Shown here: one piece after another, positions 8,943 to 17,595 of the stretch | How the letters are laid out: each line of letters begins with the position of its first letter | Numbering within the stretch: position 1 is the stretch's first letter | NCBI GenBank assembly: GCA_964509545.1 | Contig: CAZDXQ010000008.1 | Coordinates: 52,239-116,238, forward strand | Direction of reading: 5' to 3' | Length of the DNA stretch: 64,000 bases | Source: JADJWR01 sp964509545 | GTDB lineage: Bacteria > Pseudomonadota > Gammaproteobacteria > Burkholderiales > Burkholderiaceae_F | The notes under the pieces: generated by a model | Database searches by the model: none | The model's input: only the letters and a program-made list of their open reading frames with translations | Told to the model about the DNA's origin: nothing | Made by a program: the position numbers and the translations under genes

Positions 8943-9932
8943 CTACGCCGCCCGCTGCATCTCGCCCTCGTCGGGCCAGATGGTGAACTTGTCCATCTCG
9001 GCTTCGAGACCGGCGCGGATCGCCTCCGGCGTTCGCACTTCGCCGATGTGCTTCAGGTCCTCATAGCAGGGCACGTCCGGGTTGTGATACAGGATGCCGA
9101 CCGGGATCGGGTCCTGGGTGGAGGCGATCTCGCGCGCCTGGTGGATGTTCAGCGGATCGTGTTCGCGCTGGTTCTTGTAGATGCGCGACAGTTCGGCGCC
9201 CACCTGCAGTCCATTGTCGTGCGTCAGCAGCAGCGTGCGGCCCGGATCCTGCAGCCACGGCTCGAACATCTTCGGCAGCCACTCGGGACAGCGCTGGATG
9301 ATGCGGATGAACGAGAAGCCGCGGTGCCTGAACGCCTTGGCGATGACGTCGTACAGAAGTTCCGGAATCCAGTCGACGCACTGGGCGACGAAGGAGACGT
9401 TCTGCACGCCGAGGGTCACGGTCAGCGGATTGAGCGCCTCGAGCAGCGCGCCCTTCGGCGTGGTGTTGCTCTTCAGTCCGACCGGCGAGGTCGGCGAGGC
9501 CTGCTTCTTGGTCAGCCCGTAGACCTGGTTGTCGTGCAGGATCACCGTCATGTTCATGTTGTAGCGGATGGCGTGGATCCAGTGCGCCGCGCCGATGCTG
9601 CAGCAGTCGCCGTCGCCGGTGTTGACGAACACGTGCAGGTCGGGCCGCGCCATCTTCACGCCCTCGGCGACCGGAAAAGCACGCCCGTGGATGCCGTGGA
9701 ACCCGTAGGTCTTCATGTAGTGCGGCAGCCGGCTCGAGCAGCCGATGCCGGAGACGAAGACCGTGCGTTCGGGCGCCAGATCCTCGTCGCGACACAGCCG
9801 CTGCACGGCGGTGAGGATGGCGTTGTCGCCGCAGCCGCTGCACCAGCGCGGCACGCCGCCCTGGTAGTCCTCGAGGCTGTGATGCTCCTCGTGCAGGCGG
9901 ATGATGCATTGTGAAACGGGCATCGTGGTCAT
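8943..9932 (-). CDS. korB: 2-oxoacid:ferredoxin oxidoreductase beta subunit (set 1)
   Basis: A 329-residue TPP- and iron-sulfur-binding beta subunit that works with KorA to convert a 2-oxoacid, CoA and oxidised ferredoxin to acyl-CoA, CO2 and reduced ferredoxin. Cluster cysteines are Cys31 and Cys34 (WCSGC), Cys65 (GIGC) and probably Cys214 (QRCPEW). The TPP/Mg motif is GDGD at 107-110 with HDNQVYGLTKKQ (133-144). The ATG at 9930-9932 is chosen because it overlaps the korA stop codon in an ATGA arrangement; a longer open frame upstream would run into korA. Family resemblance favours 2-oxoglutarate, but pyruvate or other 2-oxoacids are not excluded. Confidence 0.9.
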   Translation of the reverse strand: MTTMPVSQCIIRLHEEHHSLEDYQGGVPRWCSGCGDNAILTAVQRLCRDEDLAPERTVFVSGIGCSSRLPHYMKTYGFHGIHGRAFPVAEGVKMARPDLHVFVNTGDGDCCSIGAAHWIHAIRYNMNMTVILHDNQVYGLTKKQASPTSPVGLKSNTTPKGALLEALNPLTVTLGVQNVSFVAQCVDWIPELLYDVIAKAFRHRGFSFIRIIQRCPEWLPKMFEPWLQDPGRTLLLTHDNGLQVGAELSRIYKNQREHDPLNIHQAREIASTQDPIPVGILYHNPDVPCYEDLKHIGEVRTPEAIRAGLEAEMDKFTIWPDEGEMQRAA

Positions 9933-11824
9933 GAGCTGGCTCCCTGCAGCTTGGCGCGGATGGCGTCGCAGACGGTCCCGGGCTTGATCGGCTGGCCGCG
10001 CGCCTCGCTCCAGCAGTCGACGTCGACCAGATAGCGCGAGCGCAACAGCATCGCCAGCGGCGCGTAGCGGCGGTTGTCCTCGTCGATCAGCGCGTCGGCG
10101 GGGCGGTCGGACCACGTGCCTTCGACCGTCATCACGTGGCCGAAGCGCTGCATGATCTGCTTGATTCCCGAGGGCATCGGCTGGATGAAGCGCAGGTGCA
10201 GCGCCGAGACCTTCAGCCCTTCGCCGCGCAGGCGCTCGACTGCTTCCTCGATCACGCCCTTGGTGCTGCCCCAGCCGACCACGAGAAGATCACCCTCGGC
10301 GTCGCCGAACACCGGCGGCGTCTTCAACGTCTTCTGCAGCGCCGCCAGCTTCAGGCTGCGCGCACGCAGCCCCTCTTCGTTGATCGACGGGTCGTAGGCG
10401 ACCTTGCTGGCTCGGTCGTGTGCCAGCCCGGTCAGCGTGTGCATGCCGCCGGGCTGGCCGGGAATGAAGCGGCGCGCCAGGCCGGTCGTGTCGTCCCAGT
10501 CATAACGTCTGGCGCCCTGCGGCACCGGCGTCTGGTCCAGCGGCGGCGCCAGCCAGTCGGCGTTGAACGTCGGCCGCGGAAACGGCTGCTGCGCGGTGGC
10601 CAGGCTCGCATCGGACAGCACCACCACGACCATGTTGAACGTCTCCGCGATCTTGCGCGCGGTGATCATCGAGTAGAAGCAGTCCTCGATGCTGGAGACG
10701 GCCATCACGACCTTCGGCGCGTCGCCGTGGCTGCCGAAGATCGAAGTCAGCAGGTCGCCCTGCTCGACCTTGGTCGGCTGGCCGGTGCTCGGTCCGCCGC
10801 GCTGCACGTTGACCACCACCAGCGGGATCTCGGCCATCACCGCCAGGCCGATCGCCTCCTGCTTCAGCGAATAACCGGGGCCGGAGGTGATCGTCACCGC
10901 GCACTTGCCGGCATACGAGGCGCCAATGGCGAAGGCGCAAGCGGCGATCTCGTCCTCGGCCTGGTGCACAAGGCCGCCAACGCGCTCGAAGCACTCCGAC
11001 AGGTAGTGCGAGGCCGAAGTTGCGGGCGTAATCGGGTACATGGCGCAGATGTCCATGCCCGAAGCGAGCACGCCCAGCGCGATCGCCGTGTTGCCATTGA
11101 CCACGATCTGCGGTTCGCTGATCTTCTGCGCCGGGATGCTGTACTTGATGTGGAGGTTGGCTTCGGCCCAGGCAAACCCGGCATCGACCAGGCCCTGGTT
11201 GACCTGGATGACCTTCTGTTCCTTCTTGCCGAAGGTCAGCGCCACCTGCTCGCGGGCCAGATCGAGGTCGAAGCTGTAGATGCTGGCGAGCACGCCGAGC
11301 ACGAACATGTTCTTGCCGCGCCGCGCATCGGCGACCAGCTTGCGGCACTCGCGCTCCAGCGGCACCTCCAGCACGCGGTAGCCGGCTTCGATCAGGCCGG
11401 CCACTGTGTCGGTGTATGACTTGACGATCGCCGGGTCGCGATGCTCGCGCCACATGCTTTCGAGCAGGATGGTGGCGCCGTCCTTCAGTTCACCGGCGCG
11501 CACGCGGCCGAGCAGCACCTGCTCGTTGAAGGCGACCACCAGATCGGTCTCGTCGCCGCCGTTGCTCACCGCCTTGGCGCCGATGCGGATGCGGATGCCG
11601 CTGGCGCCGGCGACACTGCGCGCCGGCGGCTGGATCTCGGCCGGGATGATCTCCACGGTCCAGATGCCGTTGCCGCTGCGCGCAGCGATGGCGCCGAGCG
11701 ACTGGCCGCAGCGCTGCGCGCCCTCGCCGGAGTCGCTGATCACCTCGACGATGTGCTCGGGCAGGACGACGGCGCGCTTGGCGGCGGAGGAAGGGGGGCG
11801 TTCGAGGACTGCGGTGTCGGTCAT
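9929..11824 (-). CDS. korA: 2-oxoacid:ferredoxin oxidoreductase alpha subunit with fused gamma domain (set 1)
   Basis: A 631-residue KorA with an N-terminal gamma domain (roughly 25-225; glycine-rich SGEGAQRCGQSL) fused to the alpha/pyrimidine-binding domain. The alpha signature is MYPITPATSASHYL starting at residue 262, and QAEDEIAA and VNVQRGGPSTGQPTK follow in the normal order. It pairs with the overlapping downstream korB. The gene lies 193 bases after nfnB, and that gap contains REP-like palindromes. The YPITP motif, instead of the YPLTP of the second copy at 15739-17595, and an unrelated N-terminal sequence show that the two copies are ancient paralogues, not a recent duplication. Confidence 0.92.
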   Translation of the reverse strand: MTDTAVLERPPSSAAKRAVVLPEHIVEVISDSGEGAQRCGQSLGAIAARSGNGIWTVEIIPAEIQPPARSVAGASGIRIRIGAKAVSNGGDETDLVVAFNEQVLLGRVRAGELKDGATILLESMWREHRDPAIVKSYTDTVAGLIEAGYRVLEVPLERECRKLVADARRGKNMFVLGVLASIYSFDLDLAREQVALTFGKKEQKVIQVNQGLVDAGFAWAEANLHIKYSIPAQKISEPQIVVNGNTAIALGVLASGMDICAMYPITPATSASHYLSECFERVGGLVHQAEDEIAACAFAIGASYAGKCAVTITSGPGYSLKQEAIGLAVMAEIPLVVVNVQRGGPSTGQPTKVEQGDLLTSIFGSHGDAPKVVMAVSSIEDCFYSMITARKIAETFNMVVVVLSDASLATAQQPFPRPTFNADWLAPPLDQTPVPQGARRYDWDDTTGLARRFIPGQPGGMHTLTGLAHDRASKVAYDPSINEEGLRARSLKLAALQKTLKTPPVFGDAEGDLLVVGWGSTKGVIEEAVERLRGEGLKVSALHLRFIQPMPSGIKQIMQRFGHVMTVEGTWSDRPADALIDEDNRRYAPLAMLLRSRYLVDVDCWSEARGQPIKPGTVCDAIRAKLQGASS

Positions 11825-11864
11825 GGTCGTATCGGCAGATTCGTTTGGTCGGAGCGAGCAGCCG

Positions 11865-11945
11865 CGGTGTCCTTCCCGCGCGAGCGAAATTTCAGTGCCT
11901 TTGTCGCAAAGGACGGCGGGTTCCCGCCTGCGCGGGCAAGACGCT
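11865..11945. repeat. REP/BIME-like palindromic stretch between nfnB and korA
   Basis: Several GC-rich palindromes are packed here: GGCGGG TT CCCGCC (11915-11928), CCCGC/GCGGG (11923-11936) and CCTTT/AAAGG. The stretch fills most of the 193-base gap between nfnB and the set-1 korA. It resembles intergenic bacterial REP arrays. No open reading frame is convincing. Confidence 0.45.
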
Positions 11946-12017
11946 GCGAGACACGCGTTCCTTCCTTGTTCATCGAGGTCACGGGTTCAACTGGAGCGGA
12001 CGACTCGCGCCATCCGC

Positions 12018-13523
12018 TCATGCGATCCGCAGCCCGGCGAAGCCGTGCTCTTCGAGCGCGATGCCGAAGCGGCGGCCGAACGGCTCCGCCTCGTCGCGGT
12101 AGATCACGTCGCTGTCGCGCAGGCCGAGGTAGGCCTTGATGCCCTGCGCCGCCTTGCGGCCGGCGCCCATCGCCTCGATGACGGTGGCGGCGCCGGTGAC
12201 GATGTCGCCGCCGGCGTAGACGCCGGCGATCGACGTGGCGAGGTTCTCGTCGGTGGCGATGTAGCCGCGCTTGTTGAGCCTGAGCCTGGAGGTCTGGCCG
12301 AGGATCGGGTTGGCGTTGGTGCCGATGGCGAACACGACCATGTCGGTGGCGAACTCGAACTCGCTGCCGGCTACCGGCACGGGGCGACGGCGTCCGGACT
12401 CGTCGGGTTCGCCAAGTTCCATCTTCACGCAGCGCAGCGCGCGGACGTTGTTGTCCTTGTCGCCGAGGATCTCGATCGGGCTGGTCAGCCAGTTGAAGTC
12501 CACGCCTTCCTGTTCGGCGTGGTGCACCTCCTCGACCCGCGCCGGCGCCTCCTTCTTCGAGCGGCGGTAGATGCAGTGCACGCTTTCGGCGCCGAGCCTC
12601 AGCGACACGCGCAGCGCGTCCATCGCCGTGTTGCCGGCGCCGATCACGGCCACGTGCTTACCCGGCTGCAGCGGCGTGTCGTAATTGGGAAAGTCGCGCG
12701 CCCGCATCAGGTTGCAGCGGGTCAGCAGCTCGTTGGCCGACAGCACGCCGTTCAGCGATTCGCCGGGAATGCCCATGAAGCTCGGGTAGCCGGCGCCGGT
12801 GCCGATGAATACGGCGTGGAAACCCATCTCGGTGAGCATCTGCTCGATCGTGAAGAGCCGCCCGACCAGCGTGTTGCACTCGAAGCGGATGCCGAGCTTG
12901 CGCAGCTTCTCGATTTCGGCGTCGATGATCTCGTTCGGCAGGCGGAAATCGGGGATGCCGTACTTCAGCACGCCGCCGGGCTGATGCAGCGCCTCGTAGA
13001 CCACCACCTCGCAGCCGGCCTTGGCCAGATCGGCGGCGCAGGCCATTCCGGCCGGCCCGGAGCCGACGATGCCGACGCGATATCCGCTCGGTTCGATATA
13101 CGGCACGCTGGCCCAGCCTTCGCGGATCGCCATGTCGCCGACGAAGCGCTCCAGCCGGCCGATGGCCACGGGTTCCAGCGTCTGCCCGACCGTGCACACG
13201 CCCTCGCACTGGTTCTCCTGCGGGCAGACACGGCCGCAGATGGCCGGCAGCAGGTTGGTATCGGTGATGATGTCGTTAGCACCGTGCAGATGCTTCTCGG
13301 TGATCTTCTTGATGAACGCCGGGATGTCGATGCCGACGGGGCAACCGCGCACGCACGGCTGGTCGGGACACATCAGGCAGCGCTCGGCCTCGCGCGCGGC
13401 TTCCTGCAGGTTGTAGCCGCACGAGACTTCGGTGAAATTCCTTGCCCGCTCGAGCGGGTCTTGTTCTTGAACCGGGGTCCGCTCCTGCGGGATGGTGCGG
13501 ATGGTCTTCTTCTTCGTCGCCAT
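12018..13523 (-). CDS. nfnB: NfnB-like FAD/NADPH iron-sulfur oxidoreductase (glutamate synthase small-subunit family)
   Basis: A 501-residue protein of the family annotated as homotetrameric NADPH glutamate synthase or as the large subunit of NfnAB/sulfide dehydrogenase SudAB. Two 4Fe-4S sites are complete: Cys49/52/57/61 (RCLMCPDQPCVRGC) and Cys96/100/106/110 (ICGRVCPQENQCEGVC). FAD binding is at GSGPAG (154-159) and NADP binding at VIGAGNTAMD. A glutaminase or glutamate synthase large domain is missing, and nfnA lies four bases upstream. The pair therefore reads as Nfn: it would couple NADH, NADPH and ferredoxin, perhaps by flavin-based electron bifurcation. Function in this organism is inferred. 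Confidence 0.88.
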   Translation of the reverse strand: MATKKKTIRTIPQERTPVQEQDPLERARNFTEVSCGYNLQEAAREAERCLMCPDQPCVRGCPVGIDIPAFIKKITEKHLHGANDIITDTNLLPAICGRVCPQENQCEGVCTVGQTLEPVAIGRLERFVGDMAIREGWASVPYIEPSGYRVGIVGSGPAGMACAADLAKAGCEVVVYEALHQPGGVLKYGIPDFRLPNEIIDAEIEKLRKLGIRFECNTLVGRLFTIEQMLTEMGFHAVFIGTGAGYPSFMGIPGESLNGVLSANELLTRCNLMRARDFPNYDTPLQPGKHVAVIGAGNTAMDALRVSLRLGAESVHCIYRRSKKEAPARVEEVHHAEQEGVDFNWLTSPIEILGDKDNNVRALRCVKMELGEPDESGRRRPVPVAGSEFEFATDMVVFAIGTNANPILGQTSRLRLNKRGYIATDENLATSIAGVYAGGDIVTGAATVIEAMGAGRKAAQGIKAYLGLRDSDVIYRDEAEPFGRRFGIALEEHGFAGLRIA

Positions 13524-13527
13524 GGCG

Positions 13528-14451
13528 TCACCCGTCAGTCGACGGACGGTCGAGCGCCGTGACTTCCATCTCGGTCTCGACTGTGCCGCGCAGGCGGCAG
13601 GCTTCCTGGAAGCGCTCCAGCGCCTCCTTCTCGGCGCGCTTGTAGCGGACGAGACGCGCCATCAGGTCGTCGAAGTCCACGAGGTGGCCGTCGAAGTCGG
13701 GGCCGTCGACGCAGGCGAACTTGACCTGGTCGCCGATCTTCACCCGGCAGCCGCCGCACATGCCGGTGCCGTCGACCATCACCGGGTTCAGGCTGACGAT
13801 GGTTCTGATCTTGTGCGGCCGCGTCGCCTCGGCGCAGCCCTTCATCATGATCGGCGGGCCGATCGCCACCACCTCGTCGATGTCCTTGTGGCGGGCAATC
13901 GCCTGCCTGATGCCTTCGGTGACCAGGCCCTTGACGCCGGCCGAGCCGTCGTCGGTGCAGATGATCAGTTCGTCGCAGACGCCGGCGAACTTCCTCTCCC
14001 AGAACATCAGGTCGCGGTTGCGGAAACCGATCACGCCGATCACGTAGGCGCCGCTTTCCTTGTGAGCGCGCGCCTGCGGGTAGATCGGCGCCACGCCGAG
14101 CCCGCCGCCGACGCAGACGACCTTCTTCGCGTCGCCGATGCGGCTGGGGATGCCCATCGGCCCGACCACCGCATGCAGGCGAGTGCCCACGCGGCAGTTG
14201 GCCTGCATTTCCTTGGTCGTCTTGCCCACCGCCTGGATCACCAGCGTAATCGTGCCTTTGGCGGCGTCGAAGTCGGCGATCGTCAGCGGAATGCGCTCGC
14301 CGTGCTCATGCTCCATCACGATGACGAACTGCCCTGGCCGGGCGGCCTTGGCCATCAGCGGATGATCGATCTCGAGCAGGTAGGTGACGTCGGAGAAGTC
14401 CTCGCGCGCAACGATGCGGTAGCCCGGCGCGGCGGTGGCGGTGTTCGGCAT
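13528..14451 (-). CDS. nfnA: NfnA-like ferredoxin-NADP reductase subunit with 2Fe-2S cluster
   Basis: A 307-residue protein of the NfnA/SudB type. An N-terminal FAD-binding beta-barrel (PGQFVIVM at 39-46, RIPLTIAD at 53-60) is followed by an NAD-binding domain (CVGGGLGVAPIYP, 113-125) and a C-terminal 2Fe-2S site with the unusual Asp/Cys3 ligand set seen in Thermotoga NfnA: Asp227, Cys232, Cys235 and Cys247 in VDGTGMCGGC and KFACVDGP. The open frame extends 13 codons upstream, but the ATG at 14449-14451 fits the family start better. It is co-directional with nfnB and lies 221 bases after the upstream korB. Confidence 0.88.
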   Translation of the reverse strand: MPNTATAAPGYRIVAREDFSDVTYLLEIDHPLMAKAARPGQFVIVMEHEHGERIPLTIADFDAAKGTITLVIQAVGKTTKEMQANCRVGTRLHAVVGPMGIPSRIGDAKKVVCVGGGLGVAPIYPQARAHKESGAYVIGVIGFRNRDLMFWERKFAGVCDELIICTDDGSAGVKGLVTEGIRQAIARHKDIDEVVAIGPPIMMKGCAEATRPHKIRTIVSLNPVMVDGTGMCGGCRVKIGDQVKFACVDGPDFDGHLVDFDDLMARLVRYKRAEKEALERFQEACRLRGTVETEMEVTALDRPSTDG

Positions 14452-14672
14452 GGTCGTCCTTGCCACGAGGTGGCGCGTCCCGCGATGCAATCGGCGGGCA
14501 GCCGCCGCGGGAGGACCTGCGCTGCCCGAATTGCCGCGAAGCTTCCGCTAGCCCCGTCGCCCGTGTGTTGATCTTGGGCAAGGAGCCGGGGATTGGCGTC
14601 GCGCTGCCGTGGCCGCGCCGCCGCTGCACCGGCCCTGGCGCGCCTCGTCCTCGGCGGCGTGAGCGTCTTCGT
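14452..14672. other. Gap upstream of nfnA with a stem-loop and an FNR-like half site
   Basis: No gene is seen. An eight-base inverted repeat CGGGCAGC/GCTGCCCG (14495-14502 and 14521-14528) could fold as a hairpin. TTGATCTTGGGCAA at 14568-14581 resembles an FNR/Anr box (TTGAT-N4-ATCAA) with a good left half and a poor right half. Either could affect nfnAB expression; both are unproven. Confidence 0.3.
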
Positions 14673-15728
14673 TCAGGTCAGGGCCTTGTTGATCGCCGCC
14701 AGCATCGCCGCGCCGGGGCACAGCTGCGCTTCACCGAGCTGGTTCAGCGGCGTCTCGACGGTGTTCAGATGGCCGTGCAGGTCGTCGGCCGACGGATCGA
14801 CGTACAGCAGCCCGGTGACCACCTCGCCGCGCGCCTGGTGCGACTGGATATGGTCGATCGCCGCCAGCCGGTCGCCGGGGTCGTGTCCGGCGTCGAGCTT
14901 GCGCAGGCGCAGCCGGCTGCCATCGTGCAGGGTGATCTCGATCACCTCGCCGGGCGAGTAGTCGGCAACGATGGCCTCGCGCCGCGGCATGAAGTCGAGG
15001 CGGTTGACGGCATCGTTGTGTTCACGCACGTAGTCATAGCTCTTGGTGCTTCCCGGGTGGTTGTTGAACGCCACGCAGGGGCTCACCACGTCGAGCAGCG
15101 CCGCGCCGCGGTGGCGCAAGGCGCCCTTGATCAGCGGCACCAGTTGCGCCTTGTCGCCGGAGAAGCCGCGCGCGACGTAGCTGGCACCCAGCTGCAGCGC
15201 GAGGGACACCATGTCGATCGGCGCATCGGTATTGACTGCGCCGCGCTTGGACTTCGAGCCGGCGTCGGCGGTGGCCGAGAACTGGCCCTTGGTCAGTCCG
15301 TAGACGCCGTTGTTCTCGACGATGTAGGTGATGTTCACGCCGCGGCGCATCAGGTGCGCGAACTGCCCCAGTCCGATCGAGGCCGAATCGCCGTCGCCGG
15401 AAACCCCGAGATAGATCAGGTCGCGATTGGCCAGATTGGCGCCGGTGGCCACCGACGGCATGCGCCCGTGCACCGAATTGAAGCCGTGCGCCGGGCCGAG
15501 GAAATAGTCGGGCGTCTTCGACGAGCAGCCGATGCCCGACAGCTTCGCCACGCGGTGCGGTTCGATCGCCAGTTCCCAGCAGGCCTGCACGATCGCTGCC
15601 GAGATCGAGTCGTGGCCGCAGCCGGCGCAAAGCGTTGAGATCTTGCCCTCGTAGTCGCGGCGGGTTAGCCCGATCGCGTTGGCCGGCAGCGTCGGGTGAT
15701 GCAGTTTCGGCTTGGCGATGTAGGTCAT
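14673..15728 (-). CDS. korB: 2-oxoacid:ferredoxin/NADP oxidoreductase beta subunit (set 2)
   Basis: A 351-residue TPP-binding beta subunit. Cluster ligands are Cys34 and Cys37 (LCAGC), Cys68 (GIGC) and probably Cys218 (VSPCVAF). TPP/Mg binding is by GDGD (111-114) and ENNGVYGLTKGQ (138-149). The C-terminal extension after about residue 270 (EITLHDGSRLRLR and onward) is typical of KorB and longer than in set 1. It lies ten bases downstream of its korA partner. With korA and korC it forms a set like the KorABC 2-oxoglutarate:NADP+ oxidoreductase described from Azoarcus evansii, where it supplies electrons during anaerobic aromatic degradation. Confidence 0.92.
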   Translation of the reverse strand: MTYIAKPKLHHPTLPANAIGLTRRDYEGKISTLCAGCGHDSISAAIVQACWELAIEPHRVAKLSGIGCSSKTPDYFLGPAHGFNSVHGRMPSVATGANLANRDLIYLGVSGDGDSASIGLGQFAHLMRRGVNITYIVENNGVYGLTKGQFSATADAGSKSKRGAVNTDAPIDMVSLALQLGASYVARGFSGDKAQLVPLIKGALRHRGAALLDVVSPCVAFNNHPGSTKSYDYVREHNDAVNRLDFMPRREAIVADYSPGEVIEITLHDGSRLRLRKLDAGHDPGDRLAAIDHIQSHQARGEVVTGLLYVDPSADDLHGHLNTVETPLNQLGEAQLCPGAAMLAAINKALT

Positions 15729-15738
15729 TGCCCGCTCC

Positions 15739-17595
15739 TCATGCCGCCCTGCCGGCCTTCAGCGGCCGCACGACGGCGAGCTTCGCCTGCTCGCCGATCG
15801 CGGCGGTGATGAAGCGGGCGGTGATCGGCGTGCCATCGAAGTGCAGCACCGGCACCAGCCGCGCCGGGTCGATCTGCAGTTCGTTGACCAGCATCATCCT
15901 GAGCTGCGCATCGCGGTTCTGCTCGACGACGAACACCGTCTCGTGCTCGGCGATGAACTGGGCGACGCTGTCGGCGAACGGAAAGGCGCGCACGCGCAGC
16001 GTATCCAGCGCCACACCGTCGGCGGCCAACGCCTCGACGGCCTCGGCCATCGCCGGGCTGGTCGAGCCGAAGTAGATCGCCCCCAGCCTCGTCTTCGAGC
16101 CGGCGCGCTGCAGCACGGGCTGCGGCACCAGCGACCGCGCCGTGTCGAACTTGCGCAGCAGCCGCTGCACGTTGTCGACGTAATCGGGTCCGGCTTCGGA
16201 ATAGCGCGCGTCGGCGTCCTTGGTTGTGCCGCGGGTGAAGAAGGCGCCGCGGCGCGGGTGCGTGCCGGGATAGGTGCGATAGGTGATGCCGTCGCCGTCG
16301 ACATCGCGGTAGCGGCCGAAGGCGCGCCCGGCCTCCAGGTCGTCGTGCGTCATCACCTTGCCGCGTTCGTAGCGGCGCGCGGGGTCCCACCTGAAGGGGG
16401 CGGTCAGGCGCTGGTTCATGCCGATGTCGAGGTCGCTCATCACGAACACCGGCGTCTGCAGCAGGTCGGCCAGATCGAGCGCCGCCGCGGCGAACTCGAA
16501 GCACTCGTGCGGGTCCTCGGGGAAGAGCAGCACGTGCTTGGTGTCGCCGTGCGAGGCGTAGGCGCAGGCGGTCAGATCGGCCTGCTGCGTGCGCGTCGGC
16601 ATGCCGGTCGACGGGCCGCCGCGCTGCACGTTGATGATCGTCGCCGGGATCTCGGCGAAATAGGCCAGGCCGATGAACTCGGCCATCAGCGACACGCCGG
16701 GCCCGGACGTGGCCGTGAAGGCGCGCGCGCCGTTCCAGCAGGCGCCGATGACGATGCCGATCGAGGCCAGTTCGTCCTCGGCCTGAACGACGGCGTAGCG
16801 GCGCTTGCCGGTGGCCGGATCGATACGCAGCTTGCCGCAATAGCCCTCGAAAGCCTCGGCCAGCGACGACGAGGGCGTCAGCGGATACCACGCGCAGACG
16901 GTCGCCCCGCCGTAGACGGCGCCGAGGGCCGCGGCCGAGTTGCCGTCGACGAAGATGCGGCCGCCGACGGCGTCGCGGCGCTCGATGCGCAGGCCCAGAT
17001 CGGCGCCGAGGTTCTCTCGGCCATGGTGCAGGCCGGTCATGAAGGCGTCGAGGTTGGGCTTGATCAGCCTGTCCTTGCCCTTGTACTGCTCGCCGAGCAG
17101 CTGCGCGATCACTTCCGGCTCGATGCCCATCAGCGCCGACAGCACGCCGACCACCATGATGTTCTTCAGCAGCTGGCGCTCGCGCGGGTCGCCGTACTTG
17201 GCGGCGCAGATCTCGGTCAGCGGCACCCCGATCACGGTGATGTCGTCGCGGAACTTCGACGGCGGCAGCGCCTTGGTGCTGTCGTAGAACAGATAGCCGC
17301 CGGGCTCGATCTCGGCCACATCCTGGTCCCAGGTCTGCGGATTCATCGCCACCGCCAGGTCGACGCCGCCGCGGCGGCCGAGCCAGCCGCGCTCCGACAC
17401 GCGGACCTCGTACCAGGTCGGCAGCCCCTGGATGTTCGACGGGAAGATGTTGCGTGGGGACACCGGAACGCCCATGCGCAGCACGCTGCGCGCGAACAGT
17501 TCGTTCGCGCTGGCCGAGCCCGAACCGTTGACGTTGGCGAACTTGACGACGAAGTCGTTGACCGCTTCGATGCGCGGCACGCCGGGACGCTTCAT
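15739..17595 (-). CDS. korA: 2-oxoacid:ferredoxin/NADP oxidoreductase alpha subunit with fused gamma domain (set 2)
   Basis: A 618-residue fused gamma-alpha subunit. The N-terminal gamma domain (about 12-200) shows FANVNGSGSASANELFARSV. The alpha domain begins near residue 213 with GRIFVDGNSAAALGA and carries WYPLTPSSSLAEAF (236-249), QAEDELASIG and VNVQRGGPSTGMPTR. Its ATG follows the korC stop with no gap (TGAATG), which implies translational coupling. Subunit order korC-korA-korB and the match in protein types suggest a 2-oxoglutarate-specific enzyme using NADP through KorC. The canonical YPITP is YPLTP here, a conservative change next to the catalytic threonine. Confidence 0.92.
   Translation of the reverse strand: MKRPGVPRIEAVNDFVVKFANVNGSGSASANELFARSVLRMGVPVSPRNIFPSNIQGLPTWYEVRVSERGWLGRRGGVDLAVAMNPQTWDQDVAEIEPGGYLFYDSTKALPPSKFRDDITVIGVPLTEICAAKYGDPRERQLLKNIMVVGVLSALMGIEPEVIAQLLGEQYKGKDRLIKPNLDAFMTGLHHGRENLGADLGLRIERRDAVGGRIFVDGNSAAALGAVYGGATVCAWYPLTPSSSLAEAFEGYCGKLRIDPATGKRRYAVVQAEDELASIGIVIGACWNGARAFTATSGPGVSLMAEFIGLAYFAEIPATIINVQRGGPSTGMPTRTQQADLTACAYASHGDTKHVLLFPEDPHECFEFAAAALDLADLLQTPVFVMSDLDIGMNQRLTAPFRWDPARRYERGKVMTHDDLEAGRAFGRYRDVDGDGITYRTYPGTHPRRGAFFTRGTTKDADARYSEAGPDYVDNVQRLLRKFDTARSLVPQPVLQRAGSKTRLGAIYFGSTSPAMAEAVEALAADGVALDTLRVRAFPFADSVAQFIAEHETVFVVEQNRDAQLRMMLVNELQIDPARLVPVLHFDGTPITARFITAAIGEQAKLAVVRPLKAGRAA

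Noticed and set aside
9933..10115. N-terminal extension of set-1 KorB by 61 codons
   Set aside because: The extension lies wholly inside the korA coding region; the ATG overlapping the korA stop is the natural start.
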